The notes: generated from the letters alone by a model not told the origin. Shown: positions 1-6,235, counted from the stretch's first letter. The stretch is DNA of 8,197 nt from Micavibrio sp. (GCA_027051315.1 JALTZE010000320.1:1-8197), one strand, 5' to 3'. Numbers and translations are program-made.

Positions 1-78
1 CCGTTTATATCTATTAGAAAACATAAAAAAAGTTTTGATTTTCTGGTTGATATGAGTGATTATTTATAAAAGAGTCGA

Positions 79-93
79 TTAAGGTAGTATTAG
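79..93. promoter_or_regulatory. Possible CtrA-binding site upstream of the PilZ gene
   Basis: The bases read TTAA-N7-TTAG, one mismatch from the alphaproteobacterial CtrA consensus TTAA-N7-TTAA. It lies about 80 bp upstream of the PilZ gene, a kind of gene often found in motility and cell-cycle regulons. The background is very AT-rich, so a 7/8 match can arise by chance. No convincing -35/-10 pair could be fixed in positions 1-172, which otherwise hold nothing recognisable. Confidence 0.25.
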
Positions 94-172
94 AGTGTGT
101 AAACCAGTTTATATTAATATTCTTCTATGTAATAGAGGGGACGATTAACCTAAAAAAATAAGGGGTTTATAC

Positions 173-550
173 ATGTTTAACCAATCAGCAAATGAAACAT
201 CGTTAGATAAAGATTTTCAAAGTAGAAGGGAATCATCTAGGCGTAATCATGATATATGCGTTAGTGTGATTGATGGCGTGACTGTTCCTGTTGAAAATTG
301 GAGTACTGGTGGTGTACTTCTTTCATGTGATGAGAGAACTTATGCTCTTGGGAAGGTTATGGACGTAGCTTTAAAATTTAAAATAAGCAATGACATAGTA
401 GATGTTCATGCTTTAGCAAGAGTTATTCGTAAAAGTAATGGTCATGTTGCTATGAAATTTGAACAGATAACATCTGCTGCCAAAAATGGTTTTCAAAGAG
501 TTATTGACGATTATACTGCTTCTGAATTTGCAAATTCACAAATGCATTAA
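173..550 (+). CDS. PilZ domain protein, putative cyclic-di-GMP receptor
   Basis: This 125-residue protein is essentially one PilZ domain. The first c-di-GMP-binding motif RxxxR is seen in RRESSR (residues 18-23). The second, (D/N)xSxxG, is NWSTGG at 42-47, with the expected spacing and followed by the beta-rich barrel (GGVLLS, KVMDVALKFKI, VHALARVIR, VAMKFEQI). Both motifs are intact, so ligand binding is likely. No enzymatic or membrane segment is present, so it is a stand-alone cytoplasmic adaptor whose target cannot be told from sequence. The start is supported by AAGGGG at 160-165, seven bases before the ATG. It is a single gene ended by the hairpin at 581-621 and converges with the phage-like operon. 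A one-domain PilZ protein can act on motility, exopolysaccharide or the cell cycle; nothing nearby favours one of these. Confidence 0.85.
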   Translation: MFNQSANETSLDKDFQSRRESSRRNHDICVSVIDGVTVPVENWSTGGVLLSCDERTYALGKVMDVALKFKISNDIVDVHALARVIRKSNGHVAMKFEQITSAAKNGFQRVIDDYTASEFANSQMH

Positions 551-580
551 CTTATATACATCAATTCTGTTTAATAAAAC

Positions 581-621
581 TCCCTCTCTTGGGGGGCATA
601 CCTCATAATACAAGAGAGGGA
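581..621. terminator. Shared (bidirectional) intrinsic terminator
   Basis: There is a perfect 11-bp inverted repeat, TCCCTCTCTTG (581-591) and CAAGAGAGGGA (611-621), with a 19-nt loop that opens with a G run. A T-rich stretch follows on the plus strand (623-640), and a shorter T-rich tail follows on the minus strand. It lies between the convergent PilZ gene (stop at 550) and the last cassette gene (stop at 639), so it probably ends transcription from both sides. Confidence 0.85.
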
Positions 622-638
622 ATATCATTTATTTTTTA

Positions 639-1307
639 TTATTTGCTACCATATAGTTTTTCAAAAGCATTTGAAACTTTTTCAATATATGATGGGTCTT
701 TTTTCTTCCAATATCTAGGGTCACGCATCATTGAGCGAACTTGTTTTTCGTCCAACTCTGAGATAGCTGCATTTTCAGGAGAAATTTCTGGTTGTTCTGA
801 TTTCATCATTTTGTACAAAGCTATTACTCCATCATAAGAATTTGATAGATTTGATAATATTTCTTCTGGTAGATTTTGCTGGACAAAATTTAATATTTGC
901 CTTGAAACTTCTTGCCATTTTTCTTCCCCACCGAAATGGTTAACTAATTTTTCCACTTCACGTTCTGCGTTAAATTCGGCACTCATTTCCATTATTAAAG
1001 GTACTAATTTTTCTGCTGCTAGGTCATAAACTGTCTGTACTTGGTCGGCGGTGAATCCTTTTGCATGAAGGGTTGAGTTAAGCTCAGGGTCAACATCGAA
1101 AAGACCATGAGATGTATCAACTTCATATTCTTCTGGTGTTTCTGGCAGTCCTAGATTTTTTAAAAGATTTAATTTTCCTTCTTCGTCCTCTGGTTTAGGT
1201 ATCATGGTTGAGAGTTTTTTCTCAAGCTCTAAATATGAGTTTAACAAAGATTGTGTATTTAGCTCCCCTGTTTCGGGGTTTAGAAATTTTTGTGGTATAT
1301 TTTGCAT
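639..1307 (-). CDS. Phage scaffolding / capsid-assembly-like protein
   Basis: This is a 222-residue acidic, helical protein without membrane segments. It resembles scaffolding (capsid assembly) proteins of T7-like podoviruses. There is an N-terminal LGLPETPEEYEV segment (52-63), a helix starting at a KGFTADQVQ motif (83-91), a long charged helical middle (95-150), and a C-terminal MRDPRYWKKKDPSYIEKV segment (194-211) leading to a short basic end. In such phages the protein chaperones capsid subunits around the portal and leaves before DNA packaging. It follows the portal gene by 14 nt, the usual order, and its ribosome site (AAGGA, seven bases before the ATG) is good. In a complete phage the major capsid gene would come next; here the operon stops at a terminator. 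The family match rests on recalled motif patterns and gene order, so the role is probable, not certain. Confidence 0.7.
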   Translation of the reverse strand: MQNIPQKFLNPETGELNTQSLLNSYLELEKKLSTMIPKPEDEEGKLNLLKNLGLPETPEEYEVDTSHGLFDVDPELNSTLHAKGFTADQVQTVYDLAAEKLVPLIMEMSAEFNAEREVEKLVNHFGGEEKWQEVSRQILNFVQQNLPEEILSNLSNSYDGVIALYKMMKSEQPEISPENAAISELDEKQVRSMMRDPRYWKKKDPSYIEKVSNAFEKLYGSK

Positions 1308-1321
1308 TTTGATTTTTCCTT

Positions 1322-2776
1322 TTATAGATTTATTGTTGTAATATCATTTTTGATAAGGTCTGAAGGCACGCCTAGCGCATCTCCTAAATATCTGGCTGTT
1401 CCTGCCATATCTACAGTTTCTATTGCTTCTGTTCCCATTGCTTGCACAGTTTGCAACCAGAAAAGTATATTTTGGACATTTCTTTGACCTTGCGCTCTGG
1501 CAAGGGGGGAACGATAATCAAGCTCAACAAGCCTGCCATCTAGATTTACGTTTGGGATTTCTCCTCTGCGTTTTAATATAGCAAAAGCACGTTTTACAAG
1601 AGGGGTTAGAAGCTCAGTTTGTAAACGTCCATATATTGCCCCTAATAATAATGCCATTTCTGCTGAACGTTCTAGAACTTCGGTTGCGGTCATGGTTCTA
1701 TCGCTTATTTGACCTAGCTTATCAGTCAATAATGAATGACGAATACGAGAGCGTAAATCCTGCAACACAAGTTGTGAAAGGTCAAAATTTCCTGGCATTT
1801 CAAGAGGTTTTAGACCTTGTGAGCCTACTGCTTTTGGGATTATTGTACCTGGTTTTAACTCTATATTAGCGGGATTTAATACACCATCATCATCGGCTTG
1901 CCATATTCCTGTTACGGCAATTGAGGCATTTTTTAAGATAAGCTCTACCACTTTATTGGCGGTTTTTATATCTGGTAAAGCTTTCATTACGGGGGAACGC
2001 CCGTATATTTCCCCTGGTGATTTCATCCAGCGAAAATTTATAAAGGGAGTGTGATTTAAACGCATATCATTCAAGATTATTTTTTCTTTTTTATCTTCAT
2101 TGATAAAAGCTGTATATTGATAGCCTTGCTCCAAAGCTGTTACAGATTCCATTACTTCATATTTTAAATCCATGTCTTTTTCTGATTTTTTAAAATATGA
2201 ATCTTCGATATTTGCATAAGGCCAGCGCGCTTGAATTTGTTCAAGAGTTAATTTGGAGGTACGGAAACTATTATCTAGAAGGTTGCTATTTCCTTCTTTC
2301 ATAACGATTGTGTTTAGTGGAATTGCTTTAAAACGAAAGGCTGAAAAGCTTCCTGGCTCTGCCTCTTCAAAATAAAGGCATGCAGTACCTGCAACGATTA
2401 AATCAAGAAAACATTGATGCATTTCTATGGCAAAGTTTGATTTATCAAAATGTGAATGCATGGATTTTGCTGCATTTTCAAGGATTGGCGATAATGATTC
2501 TGCTTGTTCTTGTGAAATTTCTGACCCTGGTTTAAAACCAAACCATTGGCTCCACGGTGGTGTTAGATTTCCTAAAAGACTTGCCGCAAGCTGGTCTACG
2601 GAGTCCATTGCGGTTGCGTCGAATATATAGTTAGTCCTTTGTTGACCCTTAGATAAAGAAGATGAATTATTTCTTTGTGGCAAAGCGTAATCATAACATT
2701 CTTGCCATAAATTTTCCCAGTTAGAGCGGCTTTCTTTTGCCTCATTATAGGATTTTATAATTTCCTGTGTTTGCAT
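1322..2776 (-). CDS. Phage portal protein (head-to-tail connector, podovirus type)
   Basis: At 484 residues this is close to the usual 500-550 of the podovirus head-to-tail connecting protein family (Head-tail_con). The N-terminal helix has the typical W-x5-YDYALP pattern (25-33), followed by FDATAMDSVDQLAASLLGNL and TPPWSQWF (52-79), a family hallmark. The conserved GRSPVMKALPDIKTANKV (259-275) and the late TATEVLER...LGAIYGRLQTELLTPL (363-393) are also present. The end has the short D-x-A...LGVP segment (456-471). In virions twelve copies form the ring at one capsid vertex through which DNA is pumped and to which the tail binds. No frameshift or internal stop is present and AGGA lies seven bases before the ATG, so the gene looks functional. 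It is the anchor for calling this operon phage-derived. No terminase, its usual partner, is in the window. Confidence 0.93.
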   Translation of the reverse strand: MQTQEIIKSYNEAKESRSNWENLWQECYDYALPQRNNSSSLSKGQQRTNYIFDATAMDSVDQLAASLLGNLTPPWSQWFGFKPGSEISQEQAESLSPILENAAKSMHSHFDKSNFAIEMHQCFLDLIVAGTACLYFEEAEPGSFSAFRFKAIPLNTIVMKEGNSNLLDNSFRTSKLTLEQIQARWPYANIEDSYFKKSEKDMDLKYEVMESVTALEQGYQYTAFINEDKKEKIILNDMRLNHTPFINFRWMKSPGEIYGRSPVMKALPDIKTANKVVELILKNASIAVTGIWQADDDGVLNPANIELKPGTIIPKAVGSQGLKPLEMPGNFDLSQLVLQDLRSRIRHSLLTDKLGQISDRTMTATEVLERSAEMALLLGAIYGRLQTELLTPLVKRAFAILKRRGEIPNVNLDGRLVELDYRSPLARAQGQRNVQNILFWLQTVQAMGTEAIETVDMAGTARYLGDALGVPSDLIKNDITTINL

Positions 2777-2808
2777 TTGATATTTCCTTATTTTTGCTCT
2801 TAGTGATT

Positions 2809-3111
2809 TTATTCTCCCAAGAGTGATTTTCTTCTAGCTATTCTACTATCCAGCAATCCCTTAAACCCTGTCTTTACAGTACCTAGACGTCCACGATATC
2901 TGTTTAGAAGATTTTCTTCTCTTTTATTACTTTGGATAGATTTTGAAGAAATATCGCCTATATTTTGATTCTCTTTCGTTTGATTTTTGAGGGGCTGATT
3001 TTTACTGGATATAACTGATTTTACCTGATTTGTAGGTGATGGTGCTGTTTGATAAATTATTATCGGCTTTTGCACAGCAGGTGCCTTTGGGCGAGAACTT
3101 AAGCTTCCCAT
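2809..3111 (-). CDS. Small basic portal-adjacent phage protein
   Basis: This 100-residue protein starts with a Ser/Pro-rich stretch (MGSLSSRPKAPAVQKP). It has a long disordered Ser/Asn/Lys/Gln middle (30-65) and a conserved-looking basic end, with RYRGRLGTVKTG (71-82) and RRKSLLG (93-99). Short proteins of this layout (Pro-rich start, RGR-GT segment, K-x-LLG end) commonly sit just before portal genes in podoviruses and related prophages; their function is not established. AGGAG lies a few bases before the ATG. It is 32 nt before the portal gene and 33 nt after the papain-like gene, clearly in the same operon. The middle region is too low in complexity to allow more. Confidence 0.65.
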   Translation of the reverse strand: MGSLSSRPKAPAVQKPIIIYQTAPSPTNQVKSVISSKNQPLKNQTKENQNIGDISSKSIQSNKREENLLNRYRGRLGTVKTGFKGLLDSRIARRKSLLGE

Positions 3112-3144
3112 TTTTTTCTCCTATTTTTTGTTCGATTTTCTTTG

Positions 3145-3534
3145 CTATACAGCCAAATGTCTGTATAGCTGCCATGGTGTGAATATGATACGTGAATGAA
3201 TACCTAATATTCTTTTTACTGCTTCTACACAGGTAAATGGCATTAAGGGTGCTGGTTTTTTATTTTCCTTATTCATTTTTGCAGGCATTACTATATTTCC
3301 TCTGGAGGTAAGCCATAAAGGTAAATCAAAATCGGTGGGAACGTGATGTATTTGTATTTCTGTATGGTGGGATAAAGGGTCTATACTTATCCAATTTTTA
3401 TCATCTTTTAACAAAACGAAACAATGACGGAAACCTGGTTTAAGAATTTTAAGCCATGGTAAATCTGCTTTGCCAGAAAATACAACATATGCCTGTTCTA
3501 TATTATTTGTAAGGCTTTCAATTTTATCAAGCAT
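3145..3534 (-). CDS. Putative permuted NlpC/P60-like (papain-fold) cysteine protein in phage cassette
   Basis: The protein has 129 residues from the chosen start, or 131 from an ATG six bases upstream (3540). The later ATG is preferred because the Shine-Dalgarno GGAAGG (3543-3548) is eight bases away, against two for the first. Counting from the upstream ATG, a block GFRHCFVLL (36-44) is followed by WISIDPLSHHTE (50-61). After a variable basic middle comes FTCVEAVKRILGI (102-114), then TPWQLYRHL near the end. A His-containing strand ahead of a Cys-led helix is the order of circularly permuted papain-like (NlpC/P60/LRAT) enzymes, with H39 and C104 as candidate catalytic residues and D54 as a possible third. 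A peptidoglycan or peptide hydrolase or acyltransferase is possible; the fold is inferred and was not confirmed by any search. There is no signal peptide. It overlaps the upstream gene by eight bases. Confidence 0.6.
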   Translation of the reverse strand: MLDKIESLTNNIEQAYVVFSGKADLPWLKILKPGFRHCFVLLKDDKNWISIDPLSHHTEIQIHHVPTDFDLPLWLTSRGNIVMPAKMNKENKKPAPLMPFTCVEAVKRILGIHSRIIFTPWQLYRHLAV

Positions 3535-3970
3535 GTCCATATCCTTCCATATTGTTTATCGCATTATTTGATGTATATATATTTTTTGTATGGATATAAT
3601 TTGTTAGTTGTTTTTCCTGCACTATTCCTTTGCTTATGAATATTTCCTCTAACATATCCATTGCTTCGTTCCATAATTTTGAAGCTGTGATTTCTTTTGG
3701 ACGATATGGGTCAGGGGGCATCATTCTTACTCCGTAAAATCTCAGAACTCTTAGATGGTCTATTAATAGACGGCGATTACGATATAGACGATTTAGAATA
3801 TTCAATATGTCATTTGGCTCACATGGGCGTTGTACCACCCCCTCACCTGCGATTATTTGTGCGCCATCGTTTTTTGCTTGATTAGCATTTATAAACCAAA
3901 ACCATGCTTGTTGAACATCTTCGAATGGTTCTGCTTCATCTTTTAAATTTCTAAAATAAATATTGGGCAT
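3527..3970 (-). CDS. Conserved protein of unknown function, first gene of phage-like cassette
   Basis: This 147-residue soluble protein has no signal or membrane segment. Residues 14-117 look conserved and helical: EPFEDVQQAWFWFI (14-27), GAQIIAGEGVVQRPCEPNDI (36-55), RLYRNRRLLIDHLRVLRFYG (61-80), PPDPYRP (85-91) and LWNEAMDMLEEIFISKGIV (99-117). The tail after about 118 is Asn-rich and probably disordered. I recall similar proteins next to phage structural genes in alphaproteobacteria but cannot name a domain. A packaging accessory or small-terminase-like role is only a guess from position. The gene begins about 40 nt after the expected transcription start of the LexA-type promoter and has AAAGG (3980-3984) nine bases before its ATG. 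Its 3' end overlaps the next gene, implying translational coupling. Confidence 0.7.
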   Translation of the reverse strand: MPNIYFRNLKDEAEPFEDVQQAWFWFINANQAKNDGAQIIAGEGVVQRPCEPNDILNILNRLYRNRRLLIDHLRVLRFYGVRMMPPDPYRPKEITASKLWNEAMDMLEEIFISKGIVQEKQLTNYIHTKNIYTSNNAINNMEGYGHA

Positions 3971-3997
3971 TTTTTTGTACCTTTATGAAAGTTACAC

Positions 3998-4026
3998 TTG
4001 TTCTGTTTATGTTCTTAGTATATGTT
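3998..4026 (+). promoter_or_regulatory. Possible promoter for the HTH-pyrE-nadK operon
   Basis: TTGTTC (3998-4003) and TATGTT (4021-4026) are 17 bp apart, four of six matches each. Both halves overlap the LexA boxes, so if real it would be repressed together with the divergent cassette. The long leader (to 4108) also contains TTGTCA (4041-4046) without a good -10, and a short TAGGA/TCCTA inverted repeat (4056-4071). The true start of this operon is therefore uncertain. Confidence 0.3.
4000..4014. promoter_or_regulatory. LexA (SOS) box 1, GTTC-N7-GTTC
   Basis: GTTC (4000-4003), seven bases, then GTTC (4011-4014) is an exact match to the direct-repeat LexA operator known from alphaproteobacteria. 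It covers the predicted transcription start of the cassette promoter. It also overlaps a weak possible plus-strand -35 (TTGTTC, 3998-4003). The wider unit TGTTCTgTTTATGTTCT recurs 24 bp downstream with one change. Confidence 0.8.
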
Positions 4027-4047
4027 CTATTTATGTTCTGTTGTCAA
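4017..4047 (-). promoter_or_regulatory. Sigma-70 promoter of the phage-like cassette
   Basis: Read on the minus strand, a perfect -35 TTGACA (4047-4042) is followed after 19 bp by TATACT (4022-4017), a 5/6 match to TATAAT. The spacer is slightly long, which suits a tightly repressible promoter. Transcription would start near 4010, giving a leader of about 40 nt before the first cassette gene. Two GTTC-N7-GTTC boxes overlap it, one inside the spacer and one at the start site. Confidence 0.65.
4024..4038. promoter_or_regulatory. LexA (SOS) box 2, GTTC-N7-GTTC
   Basis: This is a second exact GTTC-N7-GTTC operator (GTTC at 4024-4027 and 4035-4038). It lies wholly inside the 19-bp spacer between the -35 and -10 of the cassette promoter, where bound repressor would block RNA polymerase. 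The two boxes share 16 of 17 bases across TGTTCT...TGTTCT, so they look like a duplicated or selected operator pair. A scan by eye found no other GTTC-N7-GTTC in the window. Confidence 0.8.
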
Positions 4048-4107
4048 GAAGTTTTTAGGATTTTTTTCCTATTTATTTTTTTGCTGATAAATAGTAAGAA
4101 TAGGAAT

Positions 4108-4359
4108 ATGTTCACACACGAGGAAATCTGGGCAGCGATAGATAAGCTTGCCAAAGAAAATAATTATTCAACATCAGGGCTAGCAAAAAAAGCTGGGCTT
4201 GCCCCTACTACGTTTAATAAAAGTAAGAGATTTACAAAAGACGGAAAACCAAGATGGCCGTCAACAGAAAGTATTTCAAAAATTTTGTTTGCAACTGATA
4301 CTCAAATTGTGGAATTTATGGAACTGTTTAATAAAGAAAAAAAGAAAGGTCAATTATAA
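4108..4359 (+). CDS. Short HTH transcriptional regulator (S24-repressor DNA-binding domain without protease domain)
   Basis: This 83-residue protein matches the N-terminal DNA-binding part of LexA/CI-like S24 regulators of alphaproteobacteria. It starts MFTHEEIWAAIDKLA, then has an HTH (about 22-42: TSGLAKKAGLAPTTFNKSKR), then KPRWPSTESISKIL (47-60), then a final helix. Relatives I recall are about 200 residues with a C-terminal S24 autoprotease domain. That domain is absent here, because the stop overlaps the next start codon. It therefore probably cannot dimerise or self-cleave in the usual way. The reading frame stays open upstream to 3985, but that extension is a hydrophobic Phe/Leu run translated from the operator region, so the ATG at 4108 is chosen (weak AGGA just before it). 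It may autoregulate the divergent control region. The TAATG overlap couples it to pyrE. Confidence 0.75.
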   Translation: MFTHEEIWAAIDKLAKENNYSTSGLAKKAGLAPTTFNKSKRFTKDGKPRWPSTESISKILFATDTQIVEFMELFNKEKKKGQL

Positions 4360-5036
4360 TGACGATTATAAATAAAGAAGAAATAGCATATGAATCAGCA
4401 AAAATATTGCTGGATACTAAATCTGTATTGTGCAATGCAAAAGAGCCTTTTACTCTTACTTCTGGTAAATTAAGCCCCGTTTATACTGATTGTCGTCGCC
4501 TTATATCCTTTCCTTATCAACGTTCAAGATTGATGGATTACGCAGTAGAAATGCTTAACGCCGAAATTGGGGAAGAAAATATTGATTTCCTCGCAGGTGG
4601 TGAAACTGCTGGTATTCCTTTTTCTGCCTTTATTGCTGACCGTATGGATAAGCCTATGTTATATGTGCGTAAAAAGCCAAAAGGTTTTGGGCGTTTGGCG
4701 CAGATAGAGGGCTGTATGGATGATGAGGGTAAAAAAGTTATATTGATAGAAGATTTACAAACTGATGGAGGGAGCAAAGAAGTATTTATTAATGCACTCC
4801 GTAATGCTGGAGCAATTGTAGAACATGCTTTTGTTGTTTTTCACTATGGTATATTTCCTGCTTCAGAAGAAAATATGAAAAAAGCCGGAGTAAAGCTTCA
4901 TGCTTTAACTACGTGGTGGGACGTATTAAAGGCAGCAAAAGAACTTTCATATTTTGATGATGAAACATTATCAGAAGTAGAATCTTTCCTTAATAATCCA
5001 ATAGAATGGCAAAATAATGCAACAGCCAGAGCCTAA
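4359..5036 (+). CDS. pyrE: Orotate phosphoribosyltransferase
   Basis: PyrE makes orotidine 5'-phosphate from orotate and PRPP in cytoplasmic pyrimidine synthesis. The 225-residue protein is of the long alphaproteobacterial type. It has [12 protein letters not shown] and DCRRLISFP (31-52), [10 protein letters not shown] (79-88), the lysine-rich catalytic loop [11 protein letters not shown] followed by IEG (102-118), and the PRPP-binding loop [14 protein letters not shown] (127-140). The loop differs from the enterobacterial form (EDVITTGGS) but is normal for this class. TTWWDVL and the C-terminal helix are also typical. The start overlaps the HTH gene stop by one base and AAAGG (4345-4349) lies nine bases before the ATG. 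Its 3' end overlaps nadK. Expression as part of an operon headed by an HTH regulator behind LexA boxes is unusual for this housekeeping enzyme. Confidence 0.95.
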   Translation: MTIINKEEIAYESAKILLDTKSVLCNAKEPFTLTSGKLSPVYTDCRRLISFPYQRSRLMDYAVEMLNAEIGEENIDFLAGGETAGIPFSAFIADRMDKPMLYVRKKPKGFGRLAQIEGCMDDEGKKVILIEDLQTDGGSKEVFINALRNAGAIVEHAFVVFHYGIFPASEENMKKAGVKLHALTTWWDVLKAAKELSYFDDETLSEVESFLNNPIEWQNNATARA

Positions 5037-5790
5037 AATATTTTTTTATACCGCAAATAATGATGATGCAAAATCAGCACGAGATGAGCTTTGTAAAAAA
5101 TATAAAAATTACGATATAGATGAAGCAAATCTTATTATTGCACTTGGCGGTGATGGTACTTTATTAGAAGCTATACATAAATTTGGTGATATGGGTAAGG
5201 CTTTCTATGGTATGAATAAGGGTTCTGTTGGTTTTTTGCTTAATCCTTATCATGTTAATGGTCTGATTGAGAGGGCAAAAAAAGCGAATAATGTTATTTT
5301 ACATCCCTTAAAAATGAGTGTTCTAACATATTGTGGTAAAAAAATAGAAGCCATAGCATATAATGAAGTTTCACTTTTAAGACAAACGAGGCAAGCTGCA
5401 AAAATTTCTATCTCTATTGATGGGGTTGAAAGGTTAGATGAGCTGGTTTGTGATGGTGTTTTAGTTTCAACGCCTGCTGGTAGTACTGCTTATAATTTAT
5501 CGGCACATGGACCTATTATTCCGTTGGATGGTAATGTGCTTGCTCTTACGCCGATAAGTGCTTTTCGACCTCGACGATGGAAGGGGGCTTTGCTACCGTA
5601 TAAATCGAAGATAAGGTTTGAAGTGCTGGAAAGTGAAAAAAGACCTGTTAGTGCTACTGCTGATTTTACAGAGGTACGAAATGTATCTCAAGTCGATGTA
5701 TGGCAGGATAAAGAAATATCAGTTACAGTATTATTTGACCCTAATCATGCTTTGGGCGAAAGAATATTAAAAGAACAATTTTTACCTTAA
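5017..5790 (+). CDS. nadK: NAD kinase
   Basis: The enzyme phosphorylates NAD to NADP with ATP or polyphosphate. At 257 residues it has the family length in alphaproteobacteria. Visible motifs are the GGDGT nucleotide-binding loop (44-48), a [11 protein letters not shown] segment (66-76), the NE motif (116-117), and the [20 protein letters not shown] substrate loop (146-165). A late [16 protein letters not shown] segment and a Gly/Asp-rich end are typical. The coding region begins 20 nt before the pyrE stop, so translation is probably coupled; no strong Shine-Dalgarno is seen. It shares the operon with the HTH gene and pyrE, placing NADP supply and pyrimidine synthesis under one control region. 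Confidence 0.95.
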   Translation: MQQPEPKIFFYTANNDDAKSARDELCKKYKNYDIDEANLIIALGGDGTLLEAIHKFGDMGKAFYGMNKGSVGFLLNPYHVNGLIERAKKANNVILHPLKMSVLTYCGKKIEAIAYNEVSLLRQTRQAAKISISIDGVERLDELVCDGVLVSTPAGSTAYNLSAHGPIIPLDGNVLALTPISAFRPRRWKGALLPYKSKIRFEVLESEKRPVSATADFTEVRNVSQVDVWQDKEISVTVLFDPNHALGERILKEQFLP

Positions 5791-5808
5791 TATAAAGGGA
5801 GAATAATT

Positions 5809-6228
5809 ATGAACCAAGCAGAACTTGAAAGGATTCAAGACCTTCCCGAACAGATGTCCCCTATTAAAATAGAAGAAGAAATAAAGAAATTAAATAAAAT
5901 CAAAGAACGTGGCAATAAAGCAAAGAATTTCCTCCTTCTTGAGGCTTATCTTGAACTTGCATACAGGCAATATCATACAAATAAATTGCTGGAACGTCAT
6001 TTAAGAGAAGAGCTGGATAATAATATTATAAGTTTGTGGAATAAAGATTGTATTGAAAGTACTGAATCTATTCTTGCATTGGTTGGAAGGCTTGGACTTT
6101 CTAAAAGTTTCGAGATAGTTAAATCATCTGTAAATGATAAAATGGACGACGAAATAAGAGAAGAAATAGAAGCTGCTATCGAAGAATATAAAAATGGGGT
6201 GGAAGACCCTTATAATTATCTGGATTAA
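5809..6228 (+). CDS. Hypothetical helical protein downstream of nadK
   Basis: This is a 139-residue acidic protein that I do not recognise. It appears wholly alpha-helical and soluble. A charged N-terminal helix (MSPIKIEEEIKKLNKIKERG, 16-35) leads into FLLLEAYLELAYRQYHTNKLL (41-61), a middle helix around SILALVGRLGLSKSFEIV (87-104), and a Glu-rich end with PYNYLD. The repeating Leu/Ala pattern could fit a small helical-repeat or coiled-coil fold. There is no signal peptide, membrane segment or catalytic motif. It follows nadK by 18 nt with a good ribosome site (AGGGAG, 5796-5801, seven bases before the ATG) and is closed by the hairpin at 6236-6265. It is therefore the last gene of the pyrE-nadK operon and certainly translated-looking, but its role is unknown. 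Confidence 0.7.
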   Translation: MNQAELERIQDLPEQMSPIKIEEEIKKLNKIKERGNKAKNFLLLEAYLELAYRQYHTNKLLERHLREELDNNIISLWNKDCIESTESILALVGRLGLSKSFEIVKSSVNDKMDDEIREEIEAAIEEYKNGVEDPYNYLD

Positions 6229-6235
6229 TATTAGG

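Noticed and set aside
76..148. CGATTAA repeated at 76-82 and 142-148 before the PilZ gene
   Set aside because: A seven-base repeat in AT-rich DNA without further symmetry is not significant.
589..837. Plus-strand open frame of 82 codons over the terminator and scaffold gene
   Set aside because: It begins inside the terminator hairpin, lies antisense to the scaffold-like gene and has no family-like features.
1662..1680. GAAC-N6-GAAC palindrome-like motif as a further LexA box
   Set aside because: The spacing is six rather than seven and it lies deep inside the portal coding region.
3697..3885. Plus-strand open frame of 62 codons inside the first cassette gene
   Set aside because: It is antisense to a frame with clear conserved-looking blocks and has no ribosome site.
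4056..4071. TAGGA/TCCTA inverted repeat before the HTH gene as a terminator or operator
   Set aside because: A 5-bp arm in an AT-rich leader is too weak to call as a feature.
625..4090. Direct repeats (TTTATTTTTT...TTGCT near 629-646 and 4071-4085) as prophage attachment sites
   Set aside because: The similarity is only low-complexity T-rich sequence, and no integrase or tRNA end is present.
3985..4107. N-terminal extension of the HTH protein with a Phe/Leu-rich hydrophobic stretch, as if membrane-anchored
   Set aside because: It is translated from the promoter/operator region with the LexA boxes, and family members start at the MFTHEEIW position, so the later ATG is the real start.
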